From VRUE01 sp036403515 (lineage in GTDB: Bacteria > Actinomycetota > Thermoleophilia > Solirubrobacterales > 70-9), in the NCBI GenBank assembly GCA_036403515.1, contig DASWQV010000037.1, positions 1 through 39,704 of the forward strand: a DNA stretch of 39,704 nt, written 5' to 3'. The position numbers were made by a program, and so were the translations under genes. A model generated the notes under the pieces. The model had not been told where the DNA came from. It saw only the letters and a list, made by a program, of their open reading frames with translations, and did no database searches. The stretch's first letter is position 1; every line of letters starts with the position of its first letter. Below are positions 16,359-24,978 of the stretch, in pieces.

Positions 16359-17588
16359 GTGTCCGCCCGCGAGCCCGACCAGGAGGCCGAGCAGCAGGTC
16401 ATCCTGACCAGCGCCGGCACAGCCGCCCGACGGCAGGCCATGAGCGGTCGTGTCGAGCGGCAGCTCGGGCGAATCGACTGGGCGCTGCTGGCGGCGATGC
16501 TCCGCGCCCAGCGACTGCTGCCGACGCTGGGGCCGCGGGTCATCGAGCTTGCCGGGGGGGCTGCGCCCGCGGAGTTTGAAGCCACCGTCAGCGAGGCGAT
16601 CGAGGCGACCCGACGCCAGGACGCGCTCCTGCATCTGATCTCGGCGCGGACCACCGCGGCCCTCGCCGATACCGGCATCCGCTCCACGGCTCTGAAGGGG
16701 CCAGCGCTCGGCGAGGCGCTCTACGGGGAGGCCGGCCGGCGCCTATCGAGCGACATCGATCTGCTGGTGGCCGCGGAGAACTTGGGGCGGGCGGTCGAGG
16801 TCGTCCGTGAGCTGGGATATGCGAGGCCGACCGACCACGTCGATGCAAGCGGTCTGCCGCTGCTTCATTTCGCCCTGGTCCACGAGCGGGATGAGCTGCC
16901 GCCCGTGGAGCTGCACTGGCGGGTCCACTGGTACGAGACCCGCTTCGCCCCAGAGCGGCTGTTGGCGCAGGGTGGCGCCGGCGACTGGCGGCCCGCTCCG
17001 GTAGACGAGCTGACCGCGCTGCTGCTCTACTACGCCCGAGACGGCTTCGCCGGTCTGCGACAGGCGACCGACCTCGGCGCCTGGTGGGATGCGTTCGGCG
17101 CCGAGCTGAGCCCCGGCACGCTGGCGGAGTCGACCCGCTCATATCCCGCCTTGGCGCCGGCGCTCAGGGCGGCACTGACAGCCGCCAAGCGGACCGTCGG
17201 CTTTCCGGCCGAGCGAGCGATCGGGGAGAGGGCGACGCTCGGCGCCCGCGGCCGCATCGCCGTTCGGCTAGCCGACCCCGGACCCAACGACAGCGAGGCG
17301 CAGCTCTTTGCCGAGATCGGCTTGATCGACGGCTTGCTGGCGCCACGCCGGGGCCTGTGGGCTTTCGTCAGGCGCCAGGTCGCCCCCCCGGCGGAGGTGA
17401 TCCGCGAACACATCGAGAAGGCGCATCGCGGGCGGGCGATCTCCACCGTTGGCTACAGCCTGCGGGTACTTGGCCGCTACGCGCTGGCGATCGCCCGATT
17501 GCTGCGTCCCCGAGCGGGCGGAGAGCGCGCTCCTTGCCCTGGCCTCGAACCGGCGGAGCGTAATTTTTGCCAGGCCTCGTCCCGTTAG
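16359..17588 (+). CDS. Nucleotidyltransferase family protein (PF14907-type)
   Basis: A 409-aa protein with a nucleotidyltransferase-like core. LKGPAL is at residues 112-117, SDIDLLV at 131-137 (metal-binding D132 and D134), and VELHW near 183-187. This is the pattern of the NTP_transf_5 (PF14907) family. The N-terminal 35 residues are probably not conserved, and ATG 16440 is an alternative start. Family members occur in polysaccharide loci and as tailoring genes in some lasso-peptide clusters beside HPrK-like kinases. A lasso operon with two such kinases lies about 10 kb away. The gene starts 6 bp after the lipoprotein gene, so it belongs to the sugar operon. Confidence 0.82.
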   Translation: MSAREPDQEAEQQVILTSAGTAARRQAMSGRVERQLGRIDWALLAAMLRAQRLLPTLGPRVIELAGGAAPAEFEATVSEAIEATRRQDALLHLISARTTAALADTGIRSTALKGPALGEALYGEAGRRLSSDIDLLVAAENLGRAVEVVRELGYARPTDHVDASGLPLLHFALVHERDELPPVELHWRVHWYETRFAPERLLAQGGAGDWRPAPVDELTALLLYYARDGFAGLRQATDLGAWWDAFGAELSPGTLAESTRSYPALAPALRAALTAAKRTVGFPAERAIGERATLGARGRIAVRLADPGPNDSEAQLFAEIGLIDGLLAPRRGLWAFVRRQVAPPAEVIREHIEKAHRGRAISTVGYSLRVLGRYALAIARLLRPRAGGERAPCPGLEPAERNFCQASSR

Positions 17589-17598
17589 GCCGGTGAAG

Positions 17599-18858
17599 AT
17601 GCCGCTTCTGACCAGATCGCCAAGGCGAACCGGAGGCCGGGCCCGCCGACTGCGCCCGCTGGGCGCCGCGCTGCTCGGATTCGAGGGCGCGCTGGCGCTC
17701 TCGAGCGGCTACCTGCTCGCCCTCCTGCTCGCCGCCCGCGACTCGATCCGCAACCCGGCCGCGGCGACCGCGGTCGCCGACGGGGAACCGCTGCGACTCG
17801 CCGTGCTCGTCCCCGCCCACAACGAGGAGAGCGGGATCGAGGCCACGCTTGAATCGCTCGCCGCCTGCGATTACCCGGCCGGCTCGCGGCGCGTCGTCGT
17901 CATCGCCGACAACTGCACCGACGGCACGGTGGCGTGCTGCTCCAAAACCGAAACGGAGACTTGGGAGCGCACCGATACCTCGCAGCGCGGCAAGGGCTTC
18001 GCCCTGGGCTGGGCCCTGCGGCGGCTGTTCGAGGACGAGGCCAAGGTCGATGCGGTCGTCATGGTCGACGCCGACTGCACCGTCTCCCCCAACATGCTGA
18101 GGGCGATCGACAGGCGCCTCCGCTCGGGGGCCGGCGCGGTGCAGGTCGACTACGTGGCCGACAACCCGCAGGACTCGCACGTCTCGGCGTTGCGCTTCGG
18201 CGCCTTTGCGCTCGCCGATACCGTCCGCTTCCTCGGCAAGCAGCGCCTTGGCCTCTCCTGCGGCCTCGTCGGCACGGGGATGGGGTTCAGGCGCGAGCTG
18301 CTGGAACGGACCCCCTGGAACGCGACCGGCCTGGTCGAGGACGGCGAATACCACCTGCACCTGGTCCTCGCCGGCGAGCGGGCCGAGTTCGTACCCGAGG
18401 CCTCGGTTAGCCAGGCGGTGCCGACCTCGATGCGAGCCAGCTCTGAGCAACAAGCCCGCTGGGAACGGGGGCGGCTGCAGCTGATCCGCAACTGGAGCCC
18501 CAGGCTTCTGGCTGCGGGCGTGGCCGAGCGCGACGTCGTTCGCGTGCAGGCGGGCCTGGAATGCCTGCTGCCTCCGCAATCGCTGATCGCCGCCGGCAAC
18601 CTCGGCTCCCTGCTCGCCGGGCTGCTGCTCGGCCACCGCCGGCTGGTGGCGCTTTCCGCGCTCAGTCTGGCCGCTCAGGCCACCTTCATCCTGGCGGGGC
18701 TGCGGCTCGTGCGGGCGCCGGCGCAGGTTTACCGCGCGCTTCTCCTCGCCCCGCTGCTGGTCGCCTCCAAGATGAGGCTCTACGCGCGCTTCCTGCTCGG
18801 CCAGGGGCCGACCGGGTGGACGAGGACCGAGCGCGAGACAGCGGAGCCGCAGCCGTGA
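17599..18858 (+). CDS. Glycosyltransferase family 2, membrane-associated
   Basis: A 419-aa inverting GT-A enzyme. An N-terminal helix (about residues 22-46) precedes the catalytic domain: VPAHNEE (71-77), DAD metal motif (157-159), ED (247-248) and QQARW (284-288), which is the QxxRW motif of processive or chain-extending GT2 enzymes. Two or three helices follow at the C-terminus. It probably adds a sugar from a nucleotide donor to the lipid-linked intermediate at the inner membrane. ATG 17599 is used, and an in-frame GTG 17593 is equally close. The stop overlaps the next gene's GTG by 4 bp. Confidence 0.9.
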   Translation: MPLLTRSPRRTGGRARRLRPLGAALLGFEGALALSSGYLLALLLAARDSIRNPAAATAVADGEPLRLAVLVPAHNEESGIEATLESLAACDYPAGSRRVVVIADNCTDGTVACCSKTETETWERTDTSQRGKGFALGWALRRLFEDEAKVDAVVMVDADCTVSPNMLRAIDRRLRSGAGAVQVDYVADNPQDSHVSALRFGAFALADTVRFLGKQRLGLSCGLVGTGMGFRRELLERTPWNATGLVEDGEYHLHLVLAGERAEFVPEASVSQAVPTSMRASSEQQARWERGRLQLIRNWSPRLLAAGVAERDVVRVQAGLECLLPPQSLIAAGNLGSLLAGLLLGHRRLVALSALSLAAQATFILAGLRLVRAPAQVYRALLLAPLLVASKMRLYARFLLGQGPTGWTRTERETAEPQP

Positions 18859-20132
18859 AGATCGCCTACCTCTGCTCCGAGTACCCCGCGATTTCTCACA
18901 CCTTCGTCCTGCGTGAGGTCGAAGCTCTGCGCCGCCTCGGCGCCGCGCTCACCACCTTCTCGATCCGCCGTACCCGCGCCGACCGGCTGCTTTCCGAGGC
19001 CGACCGCCGCGCCGCCGAGACCACCGTCGCGATCCTGCCGCCGAGCTGGCCGCGACTGCTGCGCGTCCAGCTCGGGCTGATGCTGAGGGCGCCCGGGGTC
19101 TACGCCTCCACCCTTGCCCTGGCGCTGCGCCTCGCGCCGCCCGGTCTGCGCGGCCGCCTCTGGCAGGTCTTCTACTTCGCCGAGGCGACGATGCTCTGGA
19201 GCGCGTGCCGCGAGCGTGGCATCCGCCACATCCACGTTCACCTCGCCAATGCCGCCGCCGATTTGGCGCTGCTCGCCACCAGGATCGGCGCCGCGGTGGA
19301 ACCCGAGCAGCCCTGGTCCTGGAGCTTCACCATGCACGGCCCGACCGAGTTCGCCGACCTCCGTCACTACCGCCTCGCCGAGAAGCTGAGCGATGCCAGT
19401 TTCGTCGTCTGCATCAGCGACTTTGCCCGCAGCCAGCTGATGGCACTGAGCGACCCCGACGATTGGGACCGGCTCGAGGTCATCCACGTCGGCATCCCGG
19501 TCGACCAGTTCACCCGCTCCGCCCCGCCCCAGCCGACCTCGCGGCCGCCGTCAATCCTCTACATCGGCCGGCTCGTCCCCGAAAAGGGGCAGGCGGTCCT
19601 GCTCGAGGCGGTAGCGCTGCTCGCCGGCCGCGGCCACAACGTCGAGGTCACCCTGGCCGGCGACGGCGCCCTTCGTGGGGATCTGGAAGCCCGCGCCGAG
19701 CGGCTCGGCATTGGACCTCAGGTCAGCTTCCTCGGCGCCGTCGGTCAGGACCGGCTGCGGGAGTTGTACGAAGGCGCCTCGATCTTCTGCCTGCCCAGCT
19801 TCGCCGAGGGCGTCCCCGTGGTCCTGATGGAGGCGATGGCGATGGCCCTACCGGTGGTCAGCACGCGAATCACCGGAATTCCTGAGTTGATCGAGGACGG
19901 GGTCGGCGGCCTCCTCGTCGCCCCAGGTCGCCCCGACGAGCTGGCTGACCGGCTCGAAACGCTGCTGAGCGATCCGGCGCTATGCCGCGATTTGGGAGCA
20001 CACGGCAGGGAGGCCGTTCTGCGCGAGTTCGACGCCGAGCGCTCCGCGACCCAGCTCTACGAGCTCTTCGCCAAGCGGCTGTTGGGAGCGGCGCCGGACC
20101 GCTCGCCGCAAGTCGCGAAGGTCGGCGCCTGA
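18855..20132 (+). CDS. Glycosyltransferase family 4
   Basis: A 425-aa GT-B fold enzyme. The N-terminal domain starts IAYLCSEYPAISHTFV, a form typical of exopolysaccharide GT4 enzymes. The C-terminal donor domain has YIGRLVPEKGQ and the EGVPVVLME motif (Glu-x7-Glu) near residues 318-326. It is a cytoplasmic retaining enzyme that adds a sugar to the repeat unit. The GTG start overlaps the GT2 stop. It is the last gene of the plus-strand operon and overlaps the convergent glycosyltransferase by 76 bp, an unusually long convergent overlap. Confidence 0.92.
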   Translation: MKIAYLCSEYPAISHTFVLREVEALRRLGAALTTFSIRRTRADRLLSEADRRAAETTVAILPPSWPRLLRVQLGLMLRAPGVYASTLALALRLAPPGLRGRLWQVFYFAEATMLWSACRERGIRHIHVHLANAAADLALLATRIGAAVEPEQPWSWSFTMHGPTEFADLRHYRLAEKLSDASFVVCISDFARSQLMALSDPDDWDRLEVIHVGIPVDQFTRSAPPQPTSRPPSILYIGRLVPEKGQAVLLEAVALLAGRGHNVEVTLAGDGALRGDLEARAERLGIGPQVSFLGAVGQDRLRELYEGASIFCLPSFAEGVPVVLMEAMAMALPVVSTRITGIPELIEDGVGGLLVAPGRPDELADRLETLLSDPALCRDLGAHGREAVLREFDAERSATQLYELFAKRLLGAAPDRSPQVAKVGA

Positions 20133-21052
20133 GCCGGGCTCGCGACGCTCCTCGCCGCGGCCGCGAGAAGATCGTCGAGGCGCAGCTCGCTGGCGTCGAC
20201 CGATACCGAGAGGCCCCGCTCGCCGAGTTCGGCCGCGATCTGGACCTGGTGGTCGTCGACGTGCTCGCCCAGCGAGAAGCGACGCGGCACGAGCAGTGGG
20301 CACTTGCCGACCTCGAAGGCGGCGAGTGCCGTGCCGACCCCGGCGTGCGCGACGACGACATCCGCCTCGCGCATCGCTTCGCTCAGCTCGTTTTCGGGAA
20401 TTGCCTCGTGACCGTCGACGCCGAGTCTGCCGACGTCGGTATCGCCAGTCTGCCAGAGGACCTCGGCCTCGGGCGGGAGGATCTCCAAGAGGCGCCGCGC
20501 CAATCGCGTGAACGGGTAGCCGCGATAGGTGCCGAGCGTGACGACGACCTTGGCGAGGCCCCCGCGGGGCGCCTTCCGCCGGAGCCCAGGCGCGAAGGCG
20601 TCGAAGACCGAGCCGCCGAAGCTCCATCCTCGGCGCTTCCAGCCGCCGTACTGGGAGTAACGGTGAACGCCTTGGATCTTGCCAATCAAACGTCCGGTCA
20701 GCGACGGGCCCTCGATCCGCGCGGCGCTCTCGATGAAGTGGCACTCGATCCGGCGAGCGCGGGCGAGGGCAAAGAACGGCAGGGCGACCGCCGAGCCGGT
20801 GCTGATCACGCTGTCGACCTCGCCGCCCCGCAGGGCCTCGTGCGCGGGCAGGAAGTTGCGCGCCACGTTGAGCGGATCGCGGCCGCCCACAAAGGGAACG
20901 AACTCGACCTCCTCGCCGGCAAGGAGCGAGCGGCTCTGCGGCGTGTCGAAGGTGACCCACCGGTAGGGCCCCTCCACCCCGGCGAGCCGACGGTGCAGGT
21001 GATGCAGCTCCTTCAGGTGCCCACCGGTCGAGGCGACGAGCAGGGCTGTCAC
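20057..21052 (-). CDS. Alg14/Alg13-like (PssD-PssE type) fused glycosyltransferase
   Basis: A 331-aa GT28/MurG-like protein. The N-terminal half has TGGHLKEL, as in Alg14/PssD membrane-anchoring subunits. The C-terminal half, from VVVTLGTYRGYPF (about residue 180), resembles the Alg13/PssE catalytic part with HAGVGTALAAFEVGKCPLLVPR. In many bacteria these are two genes; here they are one chain. It probably adds the second sugar on a polyprenyl carrier. GTG 21052 overlaps the preceding stop by 4 bp, and the longer upstream frame is rejected. The 3' end overlaps the GT4 gene by 76 bp. Confidence 0.85.
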   Translation of the reverse strand: MTALLVASTGGHLKELHHLHRRLAGVEGPYRWVTFDTPQSRSLLAGEEVEFVPFVGGRDPLNVARNFLPAHEALRGGEVDSVISTGSAVALPFFALARARRIECHFIESAARIEGPSLTGRLIGKIQGVHRYSQYGGWKRRGWSFGGSVFDAFAPGLRRKAPRGGLAKVVVTLGTYRGYPFTRLARRLLEILPPEAEVLWQTGDTDVGRLGVDGHEAIPENELSEAMREADVVVAHAGVGTALAAFEVGKCPLLVPRRFSLGEHVDDHQVQIAAELGERGLSVSVDASELRLDDLLAAAARSVASPAQAPTFATCGERSGAAPNSRLAKSS

Positions 21053-21966
21053 GCTTGCCAGTGTCCGGCGACCAGCTCCCGAGTGTTTCGAATGTTCGCC
21101 CTGCTCGAGGCGCCGAAGACGATTGAGCGCACATTCGGCTGGGCGCAGACCCACTCGATCGCCTCCTCGGGCGGGATCGCGCCGGAGGCGAAGACGGACA
21201 TCGCCACGGCCCGGAAGCGACGCTCCCGCAGCGCCGCCTCGTAGCGCTCGAGCCCGCCGCACATGCGAAAGCCGATCTTGTTGATGTTGGAGCAGACGAT
21301 GGGGTTCTCGATCCCGACCTCGTCAAGGACGTCGAGGAGGGCGGGAAGGTTCATCGTGATGAAGCCCGGCTCAGCGTCGTAGCGCTCCCGAACGTGGTCG
21401 GCGAAGACGCGAAACGCGTCTTTGAAGCCGAGTCCGAGCAGCAGGTCGACGATGAGGTTCTGCAGGAAGATCACGGGGGTCCGCAACCCCTGGAACATCT
21501 TCATCTCGGCGTCGATGAGGAGTGTCGCCATCCCGTCGATGTCCTTCGTCGCCAGCGAGCTGCCGCCGCGGATCGCCGCGTTGAGCAGGCCCTCGTTGGG
21601 CAGGAACCGCTTCACCGCGCCGAGCATCCCGTCCTCGGTGACCGCGTTGGCGTACTTGTGGGCGTAGGGCATGCAGGGGTAGAAGGCGAAGTCGGCGTAG
21701 CGCTCGGGCCGGGCGCGAATGTGGTCGCAGATCAGCGCGATGCGATCGTGGGTGGTGCACATGAACGTCCGCAGGCCCTCGTCATAGGCCGCGTCGAGGA
21801 CCGCGATCACCGCCTCGATGTCCTGGAAGCGAATCGCCTGCGACCGCGCCTTCTCCTCCGACATGTGGTTGATGCCGAAGAACTGGTTGTCGCCGAAGAG
21901 CAGCCGGTCCAGCAGCGGCTCCTCAAGGCGGGTCTCGATCGCGCCTGTCTCCGAAGCCGTACTCAC
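21049..21966 (-). CDS. Aldo/keto-reductase-like TIM-barrel protein
   Basis: A 305-aa protein with a TIM-barrel pattern. LLFGDNQFFGINHM is near the N-terminus and the C-terminal block SVFASGAIPPEEAIEWVC / VRSIVFGASS recalls the NADPH-binding end of aldo/keto reductases. The classic catalytic D-Y-K-H set is not clear, so the activity is unsure. It is coupled by 4-bp overlaps to both the Gfo/Idh gene upstream and the glycosyltransferase downstream, so a role in making a modified sugar for the polymer is likely. It uses a GTG start. Confidence 0.7.
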   Translation of the reverse strand: MSTASETGAIETRLEEPLLDRLLFGDNQFFGINHMSEEKARSQAIRFQDIEAVIAVLDAAYDEGLRTFMCTTHDRIALICDHIRARPERYADFAFYPCMPYAHKYANAVTEDGMLGAVKRFLPNEGLLNAAIRGGSSLATKDIDGMATLLIDAEMKMFQGLRTPVIFLQNLIVDLLLGLGFKDAFRVFADHVRERYDAEPGFITMNLPALLDVLDEVGIENPIVCSNINKIGFRMCGGLERYEAALRERRFRAVAMSVFASGAIPPEEAIEWVCAQPNVRSIVFGASSRANIRNTRELVAGHWQA

Positions 21967-23063
21967 GCCGCGCTCCTCCAGCGCCGGCGTCGGCTTGGGC
22001 GTCCCAGCGGCCGCGCGCCACCGTCATCGAGTGCGGGCGTCGAGGGCCCACGCTCGGCGTCGGCGACCATCATCGCGATCGAGCGGTCGGTGACCGCCGC
22101 GCCAGCGAAGCCGTTGACCCCGTCCTCCCGGCCTGCCTCTACCTGGCCGACGAAGGACTCGATCTGGGCGCTGTACTCCTCGCCGCGCAGGTAGAACCAA
22201 ACCGGGTCGGTCAGCTCGGTGGTGAAGCGGGCGTTCCAGCCAGCGCGGTAGCCGGCGGGAATCGGAGCGCTGTCGCGCAGATAGACCTGGCATTCCTGAC
22301 GATCGGCGTAGATCCGCCCGGCGGTCCCCCAGACGTTGATCCGTGTGGTCATCTTCCTTTGCGACTCGTCGGACCAGTTGACCGAGATCTGACCGGTCCT
22401 GCCTTCGGGAAAGTAGAGGGTGCTGAAGGCTCCGTCGTCGGTCTCCCGAGAGAAGACCTTCGGCAGCACCGTGCCGCCGACCCCAATTGGCTCTCCCAGA
22501 TACCAGTTGAGGAGATTGATCACGTGCGCCGCGTAGTCATAGAGGCAGCCGCCCCCCTCGCCGCTCTGGCTGCGCCAGGTTTTGCCCTTTGCCTTCAACA
22601 CCACCGGGCCGTATGCCTCGCCGAAGGCGTGGGTCACCTCACCGATCGCCCCGGCCTCCAACAGGGCCTTCACCTCGCTGAAAGCCGCGACGAAACGGTT
22701 GTGATAGCCGACCTGGGTGACCAGGCCCCGCTCGCGCGCCTCTGTGGCCAGCCGGCGGGCGTCGTCGGGGTCCAGAGTCAGCGGCTTCTCGCAGAACACG
22801 TGCAGATCCCGCTCCAGAGCGGCCTCGACCATCGCGGCGTGAAATTTCGACGGGGTGGCGATCAGCACCGCGTCGAGGTTCGCCTCGGCCAACATCGCGT
22901 CGTAGTCACCGTACGTCTTCAATCCCGTGTGCTTGCTGAGCACGCCGAGCACATAGCTCGAGGAGTCGCATATGGCGGCCAGCTCGACGCGGGGATGGGC
23001 GCCCAGGAGGGCCTGGTGCGAAAGCCCCATCTTGCCCAGCCCAACTGCGCCGACCCGGATCAT
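21963..23063 (-). CDS. Gfo/Idh/MocA-family oxidoreductase
   Basis: A 366-aa NAD(P)-dependent sugar dehydrogenase. The N-terminal Rossmann fold has GLGKMG at residues 8-13. The catalytic Lys lies in FCEKPL near residue 93, and YAAHVINLLNWY lines the substrate site. Members oxidise or reduce nucleotide sugars, inositols or related polyols; which one is not clear. It is coupled to the aldo/keto-reductase-like gene and the GMC gene by 4-bp overlaps. The natural reading is a three-enzyme redox module that supplies an unusual sugar. Confidence 0.9.
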   Translation of the reverse strand: MIRVGAVGLGKMGLSHQALLGAHPRVELAAICDSSSYVLGVLSKHTGLKTYGDYDAMLAEANLDAVLIATPSKFHAAMVEAALERDLHVFCEKPLTLDPDDARRLATEARERGLVTQVGYHNRFVAAFSEVKALLEAGAIGEVTHAFGEAYGPVVLKAKGKTWRSQSGEGGGCLYDYAAHVINLLNWYLGEPIGVGGTVLPKVFSRETDDGAFSTLYFPEGRTGQISVNWSDESQRKMTTRINVWGTAGRIYADRQECQVYLRDSAPIPAGYRAGWNARFTTELTDPVWFYLRGEEYSAQIESFVGQVEAGREDGVNGFAGAAVTDRSIAMMVADAERGPSTPALDDGGARPLGRPSRRRRWRSAA

Positions 23064-24745
23064 GCCGCGATCTCCAGGGGCGCTTGCCGCCTCCCGCTCA
23101 GTTCGCCGGCGAGGCGATCGGCGAGCCGAATCGAGAAAGCGATCAGCATGAAGGTCGAGTTGGCCTGGCTGGAGGTCGGGAACGTCGAGCTGCTGGCGAC
23201 GAAGAGATCTTCGAAGCCGTGGACGGCAAGATTGCCGTCGACCACCCCGTCCTCGGCCTGAGCGGACATACGGGTCGTTCCCGCCTGGTGATAGCCCCCG
23301 AAGAGCTGCTCGCGGACGGCCGCCTCGACGTCCTCGTAGAGCATCTCGACCTCGCCCAGACCCTGCTCGCGCAAGGAGCGGCCGAGCAGCTCGTGAGCCA
23401 GTTCCACGCTGCGTACGTCCTCATCGCCGAAATGCAAGTGCGTGCGCAGCCGGGGCATCCCCAGCGCGTCTCGCTCATCGCTCGGCTCCACGTAGCTCTG
23501 CCAGTGAGGGAGGTGCTCGCCGTGGTAGAGCAACGGGTAGGTGTTGGCGGCGCTGGGGACGAAGAAGCCGGGAACCTTGCGACCGCGCTTGAGGAAGCGG
23601 CGGTAGCCGAAGCTGGCGGCGAACGCGCTCGCGGGACCGATGTCCCGGGCGACGTTGCGCAGGTGGGCGCGGATCGTCGTCGCCTGACTCGCTTCCGTGT
23701 GCGCCCGCCGAATCCCCTCGGCGACGAAGCGAGGGCCAAGTGGGGAGATCAGCATCAGGTAGACAAAGGAGAGGATTCCGCTGCCGTGCGAGGCGTCTCC
23801 GATCTCCGGGTTGACGAGCCAGATCGCCGCGTTGGGTAGGCCAAGCTCGCGTTGCGCCTCGGGGCTGAATGTGAAGCGACGGCGCACGTAGACCCCGTCG
23901 CGATCGCGCTCGTGGCCGTAGATCGTCCGCTGCGGCGGCGTCGCGAATCGAACCTGCCCGACGCGCGCCTCGACGTGTGCCATGTACCAACGGCCGAGGT
24001 GCCCCGAGTGGTTGCCGATCCCCTCGGGATCATGCCGGGTGGAGGCGAACAGCAGCCGCGTCGAACCCAGGCCACCTGCAGCGACCACGTACCGGGCGGC
24101 TTTGATCCGGCTCAGCCGTCCGTCCTTCGACCTCGCTTCGAGATGGCTCACCCTGCGACTGCCCTCGGAGCAGCCCGCCTCGGGGACAATCTCCGTACAG
24201 GTGAGCCCAGTTTGCAGCCGTAGCGACGGCGAGCGTTCGAGCGCCCGGCGATAGACCCTTCCGAAATTCGTCGGCAGCGACCAGCGCTCGAGCGCGCTGG
24301 CACGAACCTCACCATCGGCGAAGCCGGGCACGATCGACCGTCCGATCAACTCGGGAAGCTGGCCGGCATCGAAGGCGGCATCCCCGCAACGACACCACTC
24401 GCAGGCCCGCTGCAAGTAAGGGGCGACCTCGCCGTAGTCGAGCGGCCAGCGAGCATCGCCGACGATCGGACGGGGCTCGAAGTCGATCGGGTCGAACGGC
24501 ACGCAACGCCCTCCCCAGATGTTGGAGGCGCCGCCGACCTGGCGGCGGGTCGCCAGAGCCAGCTCGACGTGATGCGGATCGTCCCCGACGGTATCGCCGA
24601 GACGCTGGACCTCCGCATCGAAGTTGTCCCCGCCGCTCTCGAGCAAGGTCACGCGATGCCCCGCACCGGCCAGCTCCAGCCCGATCGCGATGCCGGCCGG
24701 CCCGGCGCCGATCACGGCGACGTCGGTTTCAAGCTGCTCAGCCAC
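23060..24745 (-). CDS. GMC-family FAD-dependent oxidoreductase
   Basis: A 561-aa flavoprotein. The FAD-binding GAGPAG sits at residues 13-18, with LESGG closing the dinucleotide fold. The C-terminal half has YHQAGTTRMS with the catalytic-type His near residue 485, then LFVASSSTFPTSSQANST. This matches glucose-methanol-choline oxidoreductases, which oxidise alcohol or sugar hydroxyls. It is coupled to the Gfo/Idh gene. The GTG at 24745 is used; there is no strong Shine-Dalgarno sequence. Substrate probably a sugar or a lipid-linked sugar, by context only. Confidence 0.9.
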   Translation of the reverse strand: MAEQLETDVAVIGAGPAGIAIGLELAGAGHRVTLLESGGDNFDAEVQRLGDTVGDDPHHVELALATRRQVGGASNIWGGRCVPFDPIDFEPRPIVGDARWPLDYGEVAPYLQRACEWCRCGDAAFDAGQLPELIGRSIVPGFADGEVRASALERWSLPTNFGRVYRRALERSPSLRLQTGLTCTEIVPEAGCSEGSRRVSHLEARSKDGRLSRIKAARYVVAAGGLGSTRLLFASTRHDPEGIGNHSGHLGRWYMAHVEARVGQVRFATPPQRTIYGHERDRDGVYVRRRFTFSPEAQRELGLPNAAIWLVNPEIGDASHGSGILSFVYLMLISPLGPRFVAEGIRRAHTEASQATTIRAHLRNVARDIGPASAFAASFGYRRFLKRGRKVPGFFVPSAANTYPLLYHGEHLPHWQSYVEPSDERDALGMPRLRTHLHFGDEDVRSVELAHELLGRSLREQGLGEVEMLYEDVEAAVREQLFGGYHQAGTTRMSAQAEDGVVDGNLAVHGFEDLFVASSSTFPTSSQANSTFMLIAFSIRLADRLAGELSGRRQAPLEIAA

Positions 24746-24786
24746 GGGCAGGTCTCAATAGCTCGACCGCGAACGTCATTTTCGGA

Positions 24787-24978
24787 TTGATTGACTTGAC
24801 CGCACTCGTCATCTCACTGATTGCGCTGTCCTGGCTCTTCGCGGCCGTCGTCGTCATCGCAGCCTGCCGGATGGCCGCCAGGGCCGACGCTCGCCTTCGG
24901 CTTACCGACGTCTACGCAAGGCATCTCAGATCCCCCGCCGTCCGACGACGTGCGGGACGGTGCGCAGCAGGATCTTGA
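24787..24978 (+). CDS. Possible small single-pass membrane protein
   Basis: A 63-aa frame with TTG start, holding a hydrophobic helix at about residues 5-28 followed by Arg-rich residues, a positive-inside pattern. It lies in the 180-bp gap between two minus-strand genes and its end overlaps the glycosylphosphotransferase 3' end by 53 bp. There is no strong ribosome-binding site, so it may be chance. Confidence 0.25.
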   Translation: MIDLTALVISLIALSWLFAAVVVIAACRMAARADARLRLTDVYARHLRSPAVRRRAGRCAAGS

